Shown here: in pieces, positions 32,069-43,899 of the stretch
How the letters are laid out: the number at the start of each line of letters is the position of its first letter
Position numbering within the stretch: the stretch's first letter is position 1
Position numbers and translations under genes: made by a program
Source of the DNA: Sepiola atlantica
Taxonomy: Eukaryota; Mollusca; Cephalopoda; Sepiida; Sepiolidae
Assembly: GCA_963556195.1 (NCBI GenBank)
Contig: OY744537.1
Span: forward strand, 16,965,274-17,029,273
Reading direction: 5' to 3'
Length of the DNA stretch: 64,000 nt
Notes under the pieces: generated by a model
What the model was told of the DNA's origin: nothing
Seen by the model: the letters and a program-made list of their open reading frames with translations, nothing else
The model's database searches: none

Positions 32069-33059
32069 TTTTAATAATAAAAAAAATTTCATTATCATCC
32101 ACAGAAATGTTTCAGCTTTTCTAGAATCATCAGTGTGGAAATAACTTCCGCTGGTCACACGATTTGAACCCCGGACACAAGTCATCTTTTAACTCAAATT
32201 CGAACCTATTGGGTGTTGCAGCCATCGTAACAGCTATGTGGAGTGAGGAGAAATAAAGTCTATTATGTTTTTTAAGAAAACATAGTGTTCGACAAATTCA
32301 AGGGACAGAACTTGCAAGTTTGTACTAATTTGGAGGCTTATTATTTTTACTCCTAAAGTGCCCAGCTGTAAAGGGTGGTTTAGAATAATTATTTTAATAA
32401 TAAATATTTTTCATTATTATCCACAGACACATGTTTCATCTTTTCTAGAATCATCAGTGTGGAGATAGCTGTTAATCACTGCACATAACCCTCATTCCTT
32501 TGTGATCTCATCCCTTTGTGACATCGTCCAGTGCGCATGGGGACAAACAAGATAATAAATAAGATTCACAGACTTATAGTAATATATAGATATATTTGTA
32601 CCTGTAAAAACATAATCTATATAAATATAAAATATTTTAATTCTTTTTTTTTTCATGGTTTATTTTTGATCTTGGAAGATAGTTAAATTTTAGCTGGGTT
32701 TAGATTTACAATTTTGTTGTACAATAAATATGTGATCTTAATTGAACAAAAAAAGTGGATGCAAAAGTTATATTTTTACTCATTAAGTGTTCATATATGT
32801 GAAGTAGCATTTCTTGAACTAGAGTTACTTACCTTGGTTCAATCTTTAATGTTAGAAAATAGTTTAAGTACAAAAAAAAAAATTGCATGAAAGCACAGTG
32901 ATCTCTGCAGTGAAATGGGTTGATAACGGACAGCTAGCCTGTAATAATGTATTTGAGTTACTTTTGATTCGTTAAGTTTACTTTCTATCAGTTTTGTTTT
33001 GTCAAATAGTTTTCATGAGGTCATAAGTTTTACATATACATATATATAAACTTTGGGTG
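31806..33059. repeat. Intergenic AT-rich sequence with a duplicated block
   Basis: AATTATTTTAATAATAAA followed by TTTCATTAT-ATCCACAGA, then TTTTCTAGAATCATCAGTGT and GGA, occurs at 32060-32142 and again at 32385-32463. A (TA)n tract is at 32031-32063. No gene seen. Confidence 0.6.
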
Positions 33060-34490
33060 AAAGGCTCGGCCTGTAACACCTGCTCCATGCCTGGTCTTCG
33101 TGTCACTGCGTGGGTTGAACGGAATATTGTCTTTATGACCAATGCTTGTCCAGTTGTCCCTTAAAATTGTTGGCATTGACCACCACTCCAGCAGTTCATT
33201 TCAGCTATTGACCACCCAAAGCACAAATAAAAACTTCTTAGTATTCAGTATTCCATACTTCATAGAGAGTGTGAGATTCTTGTTGTGTTCGTTGTGTTCA
33301 GAGATAGTAATCTTTGTTGATTGACCTTGTGTTCGTTGTGTTCAGAGATAGTAATCTTTGTTGATTGACCTTGTGTTCGTTCTGTTCAGAGATAGTAATC
33401 TTTGTTGATTGACCTTGTGTTCGTTGTGTTCAGAGATAGTAATCTTTGTTGATTGACCTTGTGTTCGTTGTATTCAGAGATAGTAATCTTTGTTGATTGA
33501 CCTTGTGTTCGTTGTGTTCAGAGATAGTAATCTTTGTTGATTGACCTTGTGTTCAGAGATAGTAATCTTTGTTGATTGACCTTGTGTTCGTTGTGTTCAG
33601 AGATAGTAATCTTTGTTGATTGACCTTGTGTTCGTTGTGTTCAGAGATAGTAATCTTTGTTGATTGACCTTGTGTTCGTTGTGTTCAGAGATAGTAATCT
33701 TTGTTGATTGACCTTGTGTTCGTTGTGTTCAGAGATAGTAATCTTTGTTGATTGACCTTGTGTTCGTTGTGTTCAGAGATAGTAATCTTTGTTGATTGAC
33801 CTTGTGTTCGTTGTGTTCAGAGATAGTAATCTTTGTTGATTGACCTTGTGTTCGTTGTGTTCAGAGATAGTAATCTTTGTTGATTGACCTTGTGTTCGTT
33901 GTGTTCAGAGATAGTAATCTTTGTTGATTGACCTTGTGTTCGTTGTGTTCAGAGATAGTAATCTTTGTTGATTGACCTTGTGTTCGTTGTGTTCAGAGAT
34001 AGTAATCTTTGTTGATTGACCTTGTGTTCGTTGTGTCCAGAGATAGTAATCTTTGTTGATTGACCTTGTGTTCGTTGTGTTCAGAGATAGTAATCTTTGT
34101 TGATTGACCTTGTTTCTTCTTGTCAGAATTTTGTAGCCTTGAATCATGTCGCATCAATAATACATTGAGGGCAGCATTATTGCTTCCAATCTCTTTTTAT
34201 AGGACAGATCCTATAGTGTCGAACACAGAACTTTCTTAACCTTATCGATGTCAGCAGCAAATTGGTGAATCCTGGGAGCATTTTCATATTCCAATACCAG
34301 CCTAACAATTGTGGTGAATAGCTTCTTCATAATTATCTTATCTCCAGTGGCGAAAGTCTTTTTTATTAATCCCAGTGTACGGTTGACTTTCTTTAGTGAT
34401 TCATCAACATGCTAGTTGAATGCCAGTCTATTGTCAATATGTACTGCCAAATCTTTTTCCACCTTTTGACTCCTCAACGTCTTTCAGTTT
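33060..34490 (-). mobile_element. LINE family C on minus, with an internal minisatellite
   Basis: Reading minus from 34490: KDLAVHIDNRLAFN, HVDESLKKVNRTLGLIKKTF, MKKLFTTIVRLVLEYEN, then MIQGYKILTRRNKVNQQRLL. The 44-bp array follows, and beyond it comes the C-terminal NNFKGQLDKHWS-like end. This is the C-terminal half of a Jockey/CR1-like reverse transcriptase, decayed. Confidence 0.82.
33270..34111. repeat. 44-bp minisatellite, about 19 copies, derived from the LINE frame
   Basis: The unit contains CTTGTGTTCGTTGTGTTC, then AGAGATAGTAATCTTTG and TTGATTGAC. One copy near 33545 lacks about 10 bases. On minus it corresponds to the LINE segment NQQRLLSLNTTNTRS. As 44 is not divisible by three, the LINE frame cannot run through the array. 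Confidence 0.95.
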
Positions 34491-36063
34491 TATATAATAT
34501 TTGAAAGATATAATATCTACTGCTTCATAAAGCTTTCTAAATAAACCTCTTTATAACAACATCAATAATAATAACAACATTTTAAAAATTTGATAATAAA
34601 TTTGTAATTTCTATTTTTCATATTGAAAATAAATGCTATAAAATAATTGCTGCTTCGGTCAGAAGAATCATTTTGACTTTTGTTTGTTTGTTTTAAGTGC
34701 AAATTATTATATTTAAAGTATTATATAGAATAAAAATAGAAATTCTGTATAATAATTTCTGTAAATATAAAAGATTCTAGTTTTTTTTCTTTTCTTCTTC
34801 TTTTTCTGATGGATGAAGTTACATCTTCGGAGAGTTACTTACTCTTTCCCAAATTTGATTTTTTTTTTCTGTTTCTTATTTGAATAAAGTCTATAAATTT
34901 ATATTGTATTCGAATAATTTATAAAAGAGAAACAAATTTGGGAAACGACAAGTCTCCATGCCTCAATTGGACATGTTCGGCTGTTAACCACCATAGAGAC
35001 ATTGCTACCCACATAAAGATAGAATTCATCATCATATATGAAATGAAGTTAGCCGAATTTTCGATTTTATAACTAAATAGCTTAAGTTTCAAAATATCAA
35101 TATTTCATTTGGCCATTTTCTTTTCTTTAGTATTGGTCCATGTTGTTAAAAAGAAAAAGTGTAATTCAATTTAATATTTTTGCAAATACAATTTTTTCTG
35201 CCATCTTTCTTTTTTTACAGCAAATGTCAATTACAGATGGAAGCCATTTTTTTATATCAGCAAATTTCGCTATTACAGAATAGTAATACTGATACATTCT
35301 TTCATTTTTGTAAATAACTGTTAAAATACTCCTATTTTCATTCACATATAAACTACCATGGAAAGAAATAAGTAATATCTGAAAACTTTAAAATTTTGAT
35401 GTCGAAAAAGATTGTGTGACACATTTGTAAATGGATGTTTTCATTTCTAAGCATAACTCAAATAATGTAAGGGAGATAACATGTTTTAGCTTGAATAATT
35501 ATAATAACAGTTATCTCCCTTACATAAGCATTTTTCCCCCATTTTTTTCTCTATATTAATAACACTAGCAAATATTTTTGCTAGTTGTTTTATTTAATTG
35601 CTCAGTAAAATGTGCTTGTTTTTTGTTAGTTTTTTTACAAAAAAAAAAAAAAAAAGAAAGAAAATCACCCCATCCTTTATTTTAATAAATAAAACACGGA
35701 ATAATAAAAACATAGTTTTTAAACAACATTTACCCTTTATGGCGTAAAATGTAAAACAAAAAATTTTAAACTCACTTAAGGTTATAAAAAGATAATAATA
35801 TTTGAAGTTTTTACAAATCGAAAAAAAAAAAAATGTACCTAAAATAAAATCAACAATTAAAAAATAAAATACAGTGAACACGATTCTAAATTTAGTTATT
35901 TAATTGCTCAGCAAAATGTGTTTGTTTTATTTTTACAAAAAAATAGTAATTTTTAAATCAATTATTTTTTTAAATTAAACAATTTGATTCAATAAATTTG
36001 TGCTTTAAAACATAATTTCTAATAAGATTTAAGAAACAAACAAACCCAAAACGTTTTAATAAA
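34491..36063. other. Intergenic AT-rich sequence with one hairpin
   Basis: At 35465-35480 and 35510-35525 are perfect 16-nt arms (ATGTAAGGGAGATAAC and its reverse) around a 29-nt loop. The rest is AT-rich with A- and T-runs and no gene. Confidence 0.7.
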
Positions 36064-36908
36064 AAAATCCGTATTTGTTCGTCTTTTACCATAGTCCGTT
36101 TTTCACAATTTTTTACTGACCATTTTTTTGTTATTTTTTTTGGGTGTACGCTTACCTACCCCCCCCCCCTCCCGAATATTTGAGATTTTAGGAGAGGGAT
36201 CAGTTTTGACCAAGTTGCATGTGTTGTTCTTATGGACCAACTTATTTTTCGGTGTACAATTACCAGGTCACTAGAGAATTCCGCTTTTTTTTTGGGGGGG
36301 GGGGGCGTTCTTTAAATATTTTAGATTAACCATTTGGGGGGGGGGTAGCTAAGTATACACCGAAAAAGAAACAAAAAAATGGTCAGTATAAAGTTGTGAA
36401 AAACTGACTATGGTCAAAGATGTACAAGACTGATCCCCCTCCTAAAATCTCAAATATTTTTAAAATATTCCCCAAAACCCGGAATTCTCTCGCGACATGA
36501 TAGGTAATTGTAAGCAGAAGAAGAATTTTAAAAAATTGAGATGGTCAAAAAGAGGGGGATTAGTCTACGTTGAATTTACATTGAAAACTGATTCCCTGGT
36601 TTAAAATCTAAATTTTTTGAATTTTTTTCCAAAAACCCCGGAATTCTCTATCGACATGATAGGTAATTGTACACCGAAAAACATTTTTTTTTATATTGAG
36701 ATGATCAAAAAGAGGGGGGTCAGTCTACGTTGAATTTACATTGGAAACTGATCCCCCTTCCTAAAATGTAAAATATTTGAGAAAAAATTCCAAAAACCTC
36801 GGAATTCTCTAGCAGCCTGATAGGTAAGTGTACACCGAAAAAAGAACAAAAAAATGGTCAGTGAAAAGTTGTGAAAAACGGACTATTGTAAAAGACGAAC
36901 AAGTACCA
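36064..36908. mobile_element. Foldback element with about 85-nt inverted ends
   Basis: The left end (GTTCGTCTTTTACCATAGTC, CGTTTTTCACAATTTT, TGACCATTTTTTTGTT) is answered at the right (AACAAAAAAATGGTCAGTG, GTTGTGAAAAACGGACTA, AAAGACGAACAAG). The interior has three to four repeats of a block with CTACGTTGAATTTACATTG and GGAATTCTCT. The TTTACATT-GAAAACTGAT words tie it to the foldbacks at 13600 and 16795. No transposase. Confidence 0.78.
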
Positions 36909-37895
36909 AAAAATCAAAGTAAATATATAATTTTTGAACGACTCGTACAATAAATCTCAGAGAATGTGTTGTTTACATGTTAATTATTAAATAATGCGCC
37001 CCTGTTTTGTGTCTCTCTCTCAATAGAACTTTCTGTGCGTTCAAAGTAGAATGTTATACTTAATAATCAGAGGGCGGGTAACCAAATGTTGGAGTGGACG
37101 CTGACTGTTCCATCATATTCCATTACAATGTAATTTAATTACGTAACTCAATTATATAGATTAAAAAAAAACAATGTCTTTAATTAATTCTATTTATAAT
37201 TTTTATTACGATTATTATTGAGGAAAATATTTTAAATAAATCTGGAAATCTGAAAAAACAATCATGAGTGTATATTTGCGAATATTAATTTATTAGAAGC
37301 TTTAAAACAAATTATGTAAATTTGAAAGATGCGTGATGTTTGTGGAAGTTTTGGAATGGGTACATATAGGAGCTGATAAGTAGATATAAAAAGAGAGCGA
37401 TCAAAGCTAATAATATAGTTTCGGCTTCAGATAGATACATAATCTCCATTATTAATAGATTATGTGACCACATCGCGTGTTTTAATATGTGTGTTTCTCG
37501 CCTGTGTACATGACTTACACATCATTTTTTTAGATTTACTATTAATCTAATGTTCATTGAAATAAAAAAATTTAAAAACTATACAAACTAAATTTTATTT
37601 CTTTTTGTGTATAAGTTAAAAAAAAAAAAGGTGCAAACAAAAACATTTACATACCAAAATGACATTACTGCATCCCAGTCAATGCCGGGTAGGTACAGCT
37701 AGTATCATATATAAAGAAATGCTTCTATAGCAAGATTGGATGTGGGTGTGTAAAATTAATGTTAAAAACGGTATTTCCCACATAAGGTTAGAATAAGCTG
37801 AAAAGTTGAAAATTCCATTCGAAGTTAAACAATTAGAGTTGGGACTACGTGTCAGGATATACGCACAGTATTTTCATGTCATCTTGATAGTATTT
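36909..37895. other. Intergenic sequence with part of a dispersed repeat
   Basis: About 37740-37880 (GTGTAAAATTAATG, CGGTATTTCCCACATAAGGT, AAATTCCATTCGAAGTTAAA) resembles 59385-59480 and, reversed, 8387-8450 and 9085-9135, so it is a dispersed repeat. The rest shows nothing. Confidence 0.5.
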
Positions 37896-38000
37896 ATGCC
37901 AAGGGTCTCAAACATGTAGCCTACATGCAGCCCACAGACCGTCTTTTGTGGCCCATGAGAAACCACTTTTGCAACCAATATTTTGCTTAAATTTTAATCT
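37896..38000 (+). mobile_element. hAT-like terminus
   Basis: CCAAGGGTCTCAAACATGTA followed by CAGCCCACAGACCG and GTGGCCCATGAG matches the general look of hAT MITE ends ('CAGGGGTCTCAAAC...GGCCC'). The opposite end is not visible, so it is a fragment. Confidence 0.5.
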
Positions 38001-38329
38001 GTCACCCCTTTCATACTGTAGGATTTTTCAGAATTTGGGCAAAAAATGAAATTTTAAAAGCAGAAAAAGTCGATATGATGGGGGGGACAATAGTCTTTTT
38101 CAGAATCAGCATTTGATTTTAATTGATTAAAATCACCTCAAACGGAAACCAGCAGAGGACAAAAGATTTTTTTAGTTGACTACTGAATAAATGTTGAGGA
38201 TTTTATTTCACTGAAAAGAGCTTTATTTCCATTGGCAAATCTTTTAGACAAAAAGTAGTTGATAACTAAATACTAAAAGTCTAGAAAAGTACAAAATAAA
38301 AATTGTTCATGCCTAGAAAATGACCTCCA

Positions 38330-39115
38330 GTCTGTGGTGGAATGGGGCCTTACGTGGATGCTTATATTTAATCCTATCAAGACAAAGCTTCTTTCCTTTA
38401 ACGAGTATAAGAAACCTTACAAACCACCAATTACTATGGCTGATAGAACGCTTCCTGAGAGTCTAACATTTAAACTCCTCGACCTAACATTCACAGGGAA
38501 CATGAATTGAAATAAATACATGGAACATACTGTAAAATCTGCTTCAAAGAAGGTTCGCTCCCTCTACCGTGCTAGAAAAGTTCTCACACCTGCCAGTATC
38601 CTATATCTCTACAAAGCCACCATTCGCCCATGCATGGAGTACTGTTGTTACATCTAGGCTGGTGCACCAACCACTACTCTCTCCCTTTTGAACAGAGTGC
38701 AAAAAAGAGTCTCTAACCTAATAGGTCTCACACTGTCTACCAAGCCTCATCCCCTGTCCCATTGTCGCAAGGTTGCATCCCTTTGTTTGTTTTACAAGTA
38801 TTTCAATGGAATGTGCTTTGATGAACTTGCTGTACTTGTGCCCCCTCAACGTAAACATCTCTAGTTAACTTGACAAGCAGCAAAATCACACCTCTTCACT
38901 GTAGAGGTCCCCAGATGCAGGAAGGCTTTCTACTCTAATAGTTTCTTTCCTTGAATCGCTTGCCGTTGGAATCCCCCCCCCCTGCTCCCTGTTTTCCCGA
39001 TGTAATGTTAACAAGCATCTCTCTGCACAACTCCCCAATTAGGATGCCCCTATAAATCTGACCCCTAATTCACAGCAGCCCATTACATCTTGTGCCTTGT
39101 TTGGGGTGAATAGAA
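38330..39115 (+). mobile_element. LINE family B, longest copy
   Basis: Runs from the segment before the RT thumb (ADRTLPESLTFKLLDLTFTG) through LYKATIRPCMEYCCYI and VQKRVSNLIGLTLSTKP-like frames to a C-terminus interrupted by a C-run. It then has the 3' UTR TTGTGCCTTGTTTGGGGTGA and poly(A). Stops and frameshifts show it is dead. An A/T-rich slippage tract (39116-39285) follows. Confidence 0.87.
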
Positions 39116-39427
39116 GTAAAAAAAAAAAAATTTTTTAAATTAAAAAAAAAAAAAAAAATTTTTTAAAAGTAAAAAAAGTAAAAAAGTAAAAAAAAATAAA
39201 TAAATAAAATTAAAAAATTAAAAAAGTAAAAAAAAATTAAATTAAAAAAGTAAAAAAAAAAAAAAAAAAATTTAAAAAATTTGAAAATGATTGATCGTCA
39301 AACCAAAAGTTATTTTGTTTTCTTAAACTCTATCTTTTTCTTATTGTTATGACATCAGTTGATGGGATGCAAAATATCTTCAACTACTGTCATAACAATT
39401 ATCAAATCTTACCTGTAGATATCTACT

Positions 39428-39804
39428 GCCTTTTGGCTAAGATCAAAGTGTAGTATCTGTTCCGATGGATACTGCACCCCATACTGGTATTGTCTTGGCC
39501 TTCGGGGCTTGACTTACGCCGTTCAATGGGTCTGTTCTGTGCAGTTCTAGGAGGTCCACCCTCCCAGGCTTTGCCTCTCCTCTTTGGGGAGGAGTAAGTT
39601 TATTGCTTACTGTCTGAGGCGCCCCTACCGGGGAATGCCGACGGGGCTGCCCAGGCTATTTTTAAATGGCAAGAGTGCTCACCTCTCGAGCGCTGGCTTT
39701 TCAAACCCCACTTTCCCGACCCCACCTTGGGTCATATCTTACTTGTGGGAGTAGGATAAAAACTGGCCTTGTGCCTAACTCCTGGAGAGGAGTAAATCAA
39801 TACT
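39428..39804 (+). mobile_element. U2-snRNA-headed retroposon, copy 1
   Basis: The 5' part GCCTTTTGGCTAAGATCAAA followed by GTGTAGTATCTGTTCCGAT is the 5' domain of U2 spliceosomal RNA, including the branch-point-recognition GTAGTA. The sequence then leaves U2 for a CTGGTATTGTCTTGG stem resembling U2 stem-loop IV. A GC-rich body of about 280 nt follows, shared with copy 2 at 62676. This copy also holds a 37-nt block (39667-39703) reading like a tRNA A/B-box region. It is not an intact U2 gene: the middle of U2, including the Sm site, is absent. Confidence 0.85.
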
Positions 39805-40200
39805 CGTGGTAGAGTATTTGTATGTTTATAATGTTGTATAAACTGGAATAAGACAATAGATTGTACAGCAATATTGAACATATAACAATTAAGAAAACAA
39901 TTTATTTACAAGAAAATATTAAATAGGATTTACATGGATTTAAATAGAAGTGCTACGGCATCTCTGGTAAACTTGAAAGTGTCTGATGGTCAGAGAGGAT
40001 AAGCTAAAAGGAAACAAGAGGAATAACTCAATTCAATCAGTCTGAAGAGTTATTGCCCTTTGATTATTAAAACCTAATAGTTATATATTCCTTTGATAGA
40101 TATTGTCTGCCTTTCTCCTTGGGGTGAAGTTGTCTTCTTGATTGCATTTCAATTTAAATTATATTTTATTTACTTCATTTGCTTTTGGATTATCTTCAGA

Positions 40201-40420
40201 TGGTTTGAAATGCCACGATCTACCAGGATCTTACATTACATGTTTCTCCACTAAGATCTTTGCAATAACTGAACCTATGTCACATGACGAAGCTAAACAA
40301 TCCGCTTTCTACAATTATATAAAGCCACAGCTGACCTTCAGGTCATACCCCATCAATCATACTTATGCAACCATCACATCTGGCAAAATCATAAATATAC
40401 TTCACTTTAAAGTTATCTGG
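40201..40420 (+). CDS. Coding-like frame, unidentified (possible exon)
   Basis: An open frame follows a good acceptor (ggattatcttcag) and includes FSTKIFAITEPMSHDEAKQS and AFYNYIKPQLTFRSYPINHT. The composition is protein-like, unlike the low-complexity frames around it. No family was recognised. A donor CAG/gtcata after ...QLTF would join in phase to the frame at 40659, but that donor is weak. It could be an exon of an unknown + strand gene or a fossil of a retrotransposon. Confidence 0.35.
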
Positions 40421-40658
40421 CATTGCACGGTGGTGCAATGTGTTTTTCCTTTCTTCTTTTTATTAAACTATGCCAGTTTTTTCTTTCAATATATATATAT
40501 ATATATATAATCAAATTGAACTTTTTCTGTATGCACCAATATAGAGTTACTTGCCCCATTTTTTTTTTTGGATGACAGCCATTTGCAAATAATTCCAACC
40601 TGAACAAAGTATTTTGTGGAAGGAATTAAATCAAATTGCATTTTATTTTTCTTAATAG

Positions 40659-40815
40659 CGTGCTGCAACGATCCACAAGAAAAACTGATGCACCAAAATC
40701 AAATATTGATTTTTATAGGAAGAAAGCTCTCGATAAAGAGACTGACTTTGTTTCAAATGATCCATTCTACTATCTATTTCATATGTATAATCTAGAAAGA
40801 GAGAGATTACAATAA
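40659..40815 (+). CDS. Coding-like terminal frame, unidentified
   Basis: After an acceptor-like tttttcttaatag, a 51-codon frame runs to a TAA at 40813-40815: VLQRSTRKTDAPKSNIDFYR, KKALDKETDFVSNDPFYYLF, HMYNLERERLQ. The charged, mixed composition looks like real protein. A second frame is also open for much of it, which weakens the case. No family recognised. Confidence 0.35.
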
Positions 40816-42170
40816 CATTATTTTTTGTAGAATTTTACATTTTATTTATTTGTTTTTTTATATACTTTTTCAGAAAGTTATGTCGGCAAACAAACAAGCA
40901 CAAAGAAAAGCAATATCTGTTATAAAACTATTAGACAGATTTTAGCATCTTAGCCTCTGGTGACCTTAAATGACCTCAAAGGTCAATTTAAGTAAGCTTA
41001 TAACACAATTGTGTCTTGTAAGATTCGCAGATACAACTCTTTTGGGAACCCAAGTCTTCTTTCAACCGTTGTTGCTTTCAGTCGCTTGACGTCCTGGTTC
41101 AAAGTGCCCCGATGCGAACAACTGTCTGCTTTTATCATAGCATAACCGATGTTACGATCCTATGTAACTTATGTCAGGAGGATAGGCTTTGTCCATTACA
41201 TGTCTATAATGAGTGTCTAAGCATACAAAAAGTACACACATTATAAAATTAGAGAGATGACTAGAAAATATTGGATTTTATAACTTTGTCATTGTTGTAG
41301 AGTGATAACACCCCTCACTACAATAATGGACCAAGTCTGAAACGGTCTATAAATATCTATTGTATTTGTTATGTGTATAAAGATGAGAGCGAGAATAAAA
41401 ATATTTATAGTTTCTTTCTTAACTTTGTGTGTGTTTGAGTGTATTTATTCTATTAAATGTTGTCTAAATGATTTTTCCTGGGTATCTCCGAAAAAAGGAA
41501 ATAATAAAAAATAAAGCTCCTAACAAAAGTAAATCACTAAAAAAAATAAATAGATATAAATAAAAAAATTTAACCACAGCTTTCACATAATACAATCGAT
41601 ATAGACTTACCTAAAATTTAAAAAATATTTGAAAAAATCTTAAAATTATAACAAAAAAAAATCTCATAAAAATCTATTGAAATTCATTATTTTTATTCAT
41701 TTTTTTTTTATTCAATGTCGCTTTAAAAAAAATAAGTCATTTTTAGAAACGACATTTTGCTTTAATATTGTTTTTTTTTTACATTTAAAAGTTATTTTAA
41801 AGTTGATTTGAAGGAGAGTAATTTAATAAAACAAACAATTTGGACAGGTAAAATGTTTTTGAACGCCATTTGTATTAATCTGTGAATGATTGTTCGAATT
41901 TTAAATTTGTTTTCATTGAATAGAAATCATTATATTATTTATTAAAATTAAATTAAATAATGGAGGAAGTAAAATATCAAAAGTGGGATACGTTATCAAG
42001 TGATAACACCCCTCATTACAATAATGGACCAAGTCCGAAACGGACTAAAAATTGTGTATATTGTATTTGTTATTTGTGTTATGTGAGAATGAGAATAAAA
42101 AGATTCATAGTTTCTTTCTTAACCTTGTGTTTGAGCGTATTTAGTCTATTTAAGAAGTTATCAAAATAGA
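40816..42170. repeat. Intergenic sequence with a dispersed repeat in two copies
   Basis: GTGATAACACCCCTCA, ACAATAATGGACCAAGTC and GAAACGG, ending ATAGTTTCTTTCTTAAC and TTGAGTGTATTTA, occur at about 41300-41455 and again at 41998-42150. Each copy is about 150 bp and non-coding, perhaps SINE-like. The rest is AT-rich. Confidence 0.6.
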
Positions 42171-42550
42171 ATTTGATGTCCTTGTAATTTTCTATCCAAA
42201 TAAACCATTCTGGCCCGACATGTATGTAGTCTTTGTTATGGAAACCCTTAATAACTTATAATCTTGTATGTCTCTCCTGATCACTATCCCAGTCTAATAA
42301 TGCTAAAGTAGCAAGCTGTAGGTATGCTCCGTTTTTAGTCTTTTTCACTTGTTCCTTTTCACACTGTTTCTCTTTTTGTTCCTACTTCTTCTGGACAATG
42401 AGATTTTTCCTTCAGTTTTTCTAGCATATTTACAGACATAAATATTAGACTTGGGTAGTGTTCAGGAGAGGCGGAAAATAATTATAGTTTATTTTGGTTA
42501 CCCTAAATTATAAAAGAGATTTTTATAAATAAATGTTTATATTTCAGAAT

Positions 42551-42737
42551 TTTTTTAGATGAGGATTGATAATTAGGATTATTTGGACTACTATTCTCAT
42601 CTTGGTTGTTATTTTCACAACATTTCTTTGGGTGTATCTTTTTGAACTTGGGAATCTTTATGTCGAACTCCAATAATAGCAACGAAAATGAGAATATTAG
42701 TCCGAATAATCCAAATTATCAACCCTCATCTAAAAAA
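42551..42737. mobile_element. GATGAGG-type foldback element, complete
   Basis: TTTAGATGAGGATTGATAAT and ATTTGGACTACTATTCTCAT on the left are reversed on the right (ATGAGAATATTAGTCCGAAT, AATTATCAACCCTCATCTAA). The element is about 185 bp with arms of about 60 nt. Fragments of the family lie at 21165, 55000, 62588 and 63222. Confidence 0.78.
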
Positions 42738-43077
42738 TACCATGTAAATATTTGTCAACTATGGACGTGTTAAACTTTGTTCTAGATTATTTTAACAGTT
42801 ATTTGTCCATTTAAATAGAAACAAAATTGCTTTTCTTGGAATGTTTTTTCTGGTTGCTGAAGAACAAATGAAAATAATCAACTGGAACTTATATTTTAAG
42901 TAGTTTCTGGAGATTTTTTTTCTTTAAGTATGAACATTTTGAAGTCACTTTCAACATATTTATATTGCATATCCCCCCCCCCCCATACACACACAATCAG
43001 ATGCAATAAAAGCTTCAGTTGTTTTGAAATACTTAGCACTGACAATTCTTCATTGCATCTCTAGGTTTAGAAATCTA

Positions 43078-43635
43078 TCTCCATCTATATAAAGTTAGGT
43101 ATGTGTATATTTTTATATATTTATACGTACAGGATTCACTCCTAAAATAATTAACCGATCACTATGAATTTTGAAACACTGCTGCTAGGCGTAAGAGGTC
43201 GTAATGTGGGCTATATTTAGTTTAATTTAGTTTCATGCAAAGAGGTAAAAAGGGGTGGAAGTCCTTCGCAAAAATTCTGATACTTTTGATTTTTATGAAA
43301 TTTTAACAGTAGGTATTAGACATCAATTAATAAATATTACTCGAATTTCAGTTTCTTTGAAGTATTTTAAGGGTTTTAAGGGATATAATATGAGCACAAC
43401 CTCTCATTTGAAAATTCAAATATTTCAGATTTGCATAAAATTTGATCCATAGTAATTAGACAACAATTAATCAAGATTCCCTGAATTTCAATTTCTTCTT
43501 AAAACCCTTTTTCTAGAATAAAAATCATGTAATGGATTTTGATCAAAATTGGAATAAGAATTCTAGACATAAGGTTTAGTATTGTTATATCTTTGTAATG
43601 GAACATAAAAGTGGTGCAACACTTCTGTTCGAGTA

Positions 43636-43645
<10 letters not shown>
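43078..43645 (+). repeat. Long AT-rich non-coding repeat, copy 2
   Basis: Second copy of the repeat at 12146-12830, colinear over about 560 bp with many substitutions and small gaps. It ends in a (TA)n tract (43639-43675) where copy 1 ends in TATA and (CA)n. No coding frame. Confidence 0.7.
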
Positions 43646-43679
<34 letters not shown>

Positions 43680-43899
43680 ATCCAGGTAAAATGAAAATTC
43701 TAACTGTCTATTTTCTTTTTCATGCTTCCTCTATGCAATGTAGACCTAAAACTCATACAAATTATAAATCACCGTACTCTGAGGATTGTTAATAGCATGT
43801 TTCCTGTTGTGGCATCGATCGATTTTCAATCTAAACACTGGATCTTCATGTTAGGACCAATCAAGCGTAAGAAACATAATTCCGTCTTCTAAAGTGTAC

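Noticed and set aside
39428..39804. Functional U2 snRNA gene.
   Set aside because: Only the 5' part of U2 is present, the central region with the Sm site is missing, and a second copy shares the non-U2 body. It is a derived repeat.
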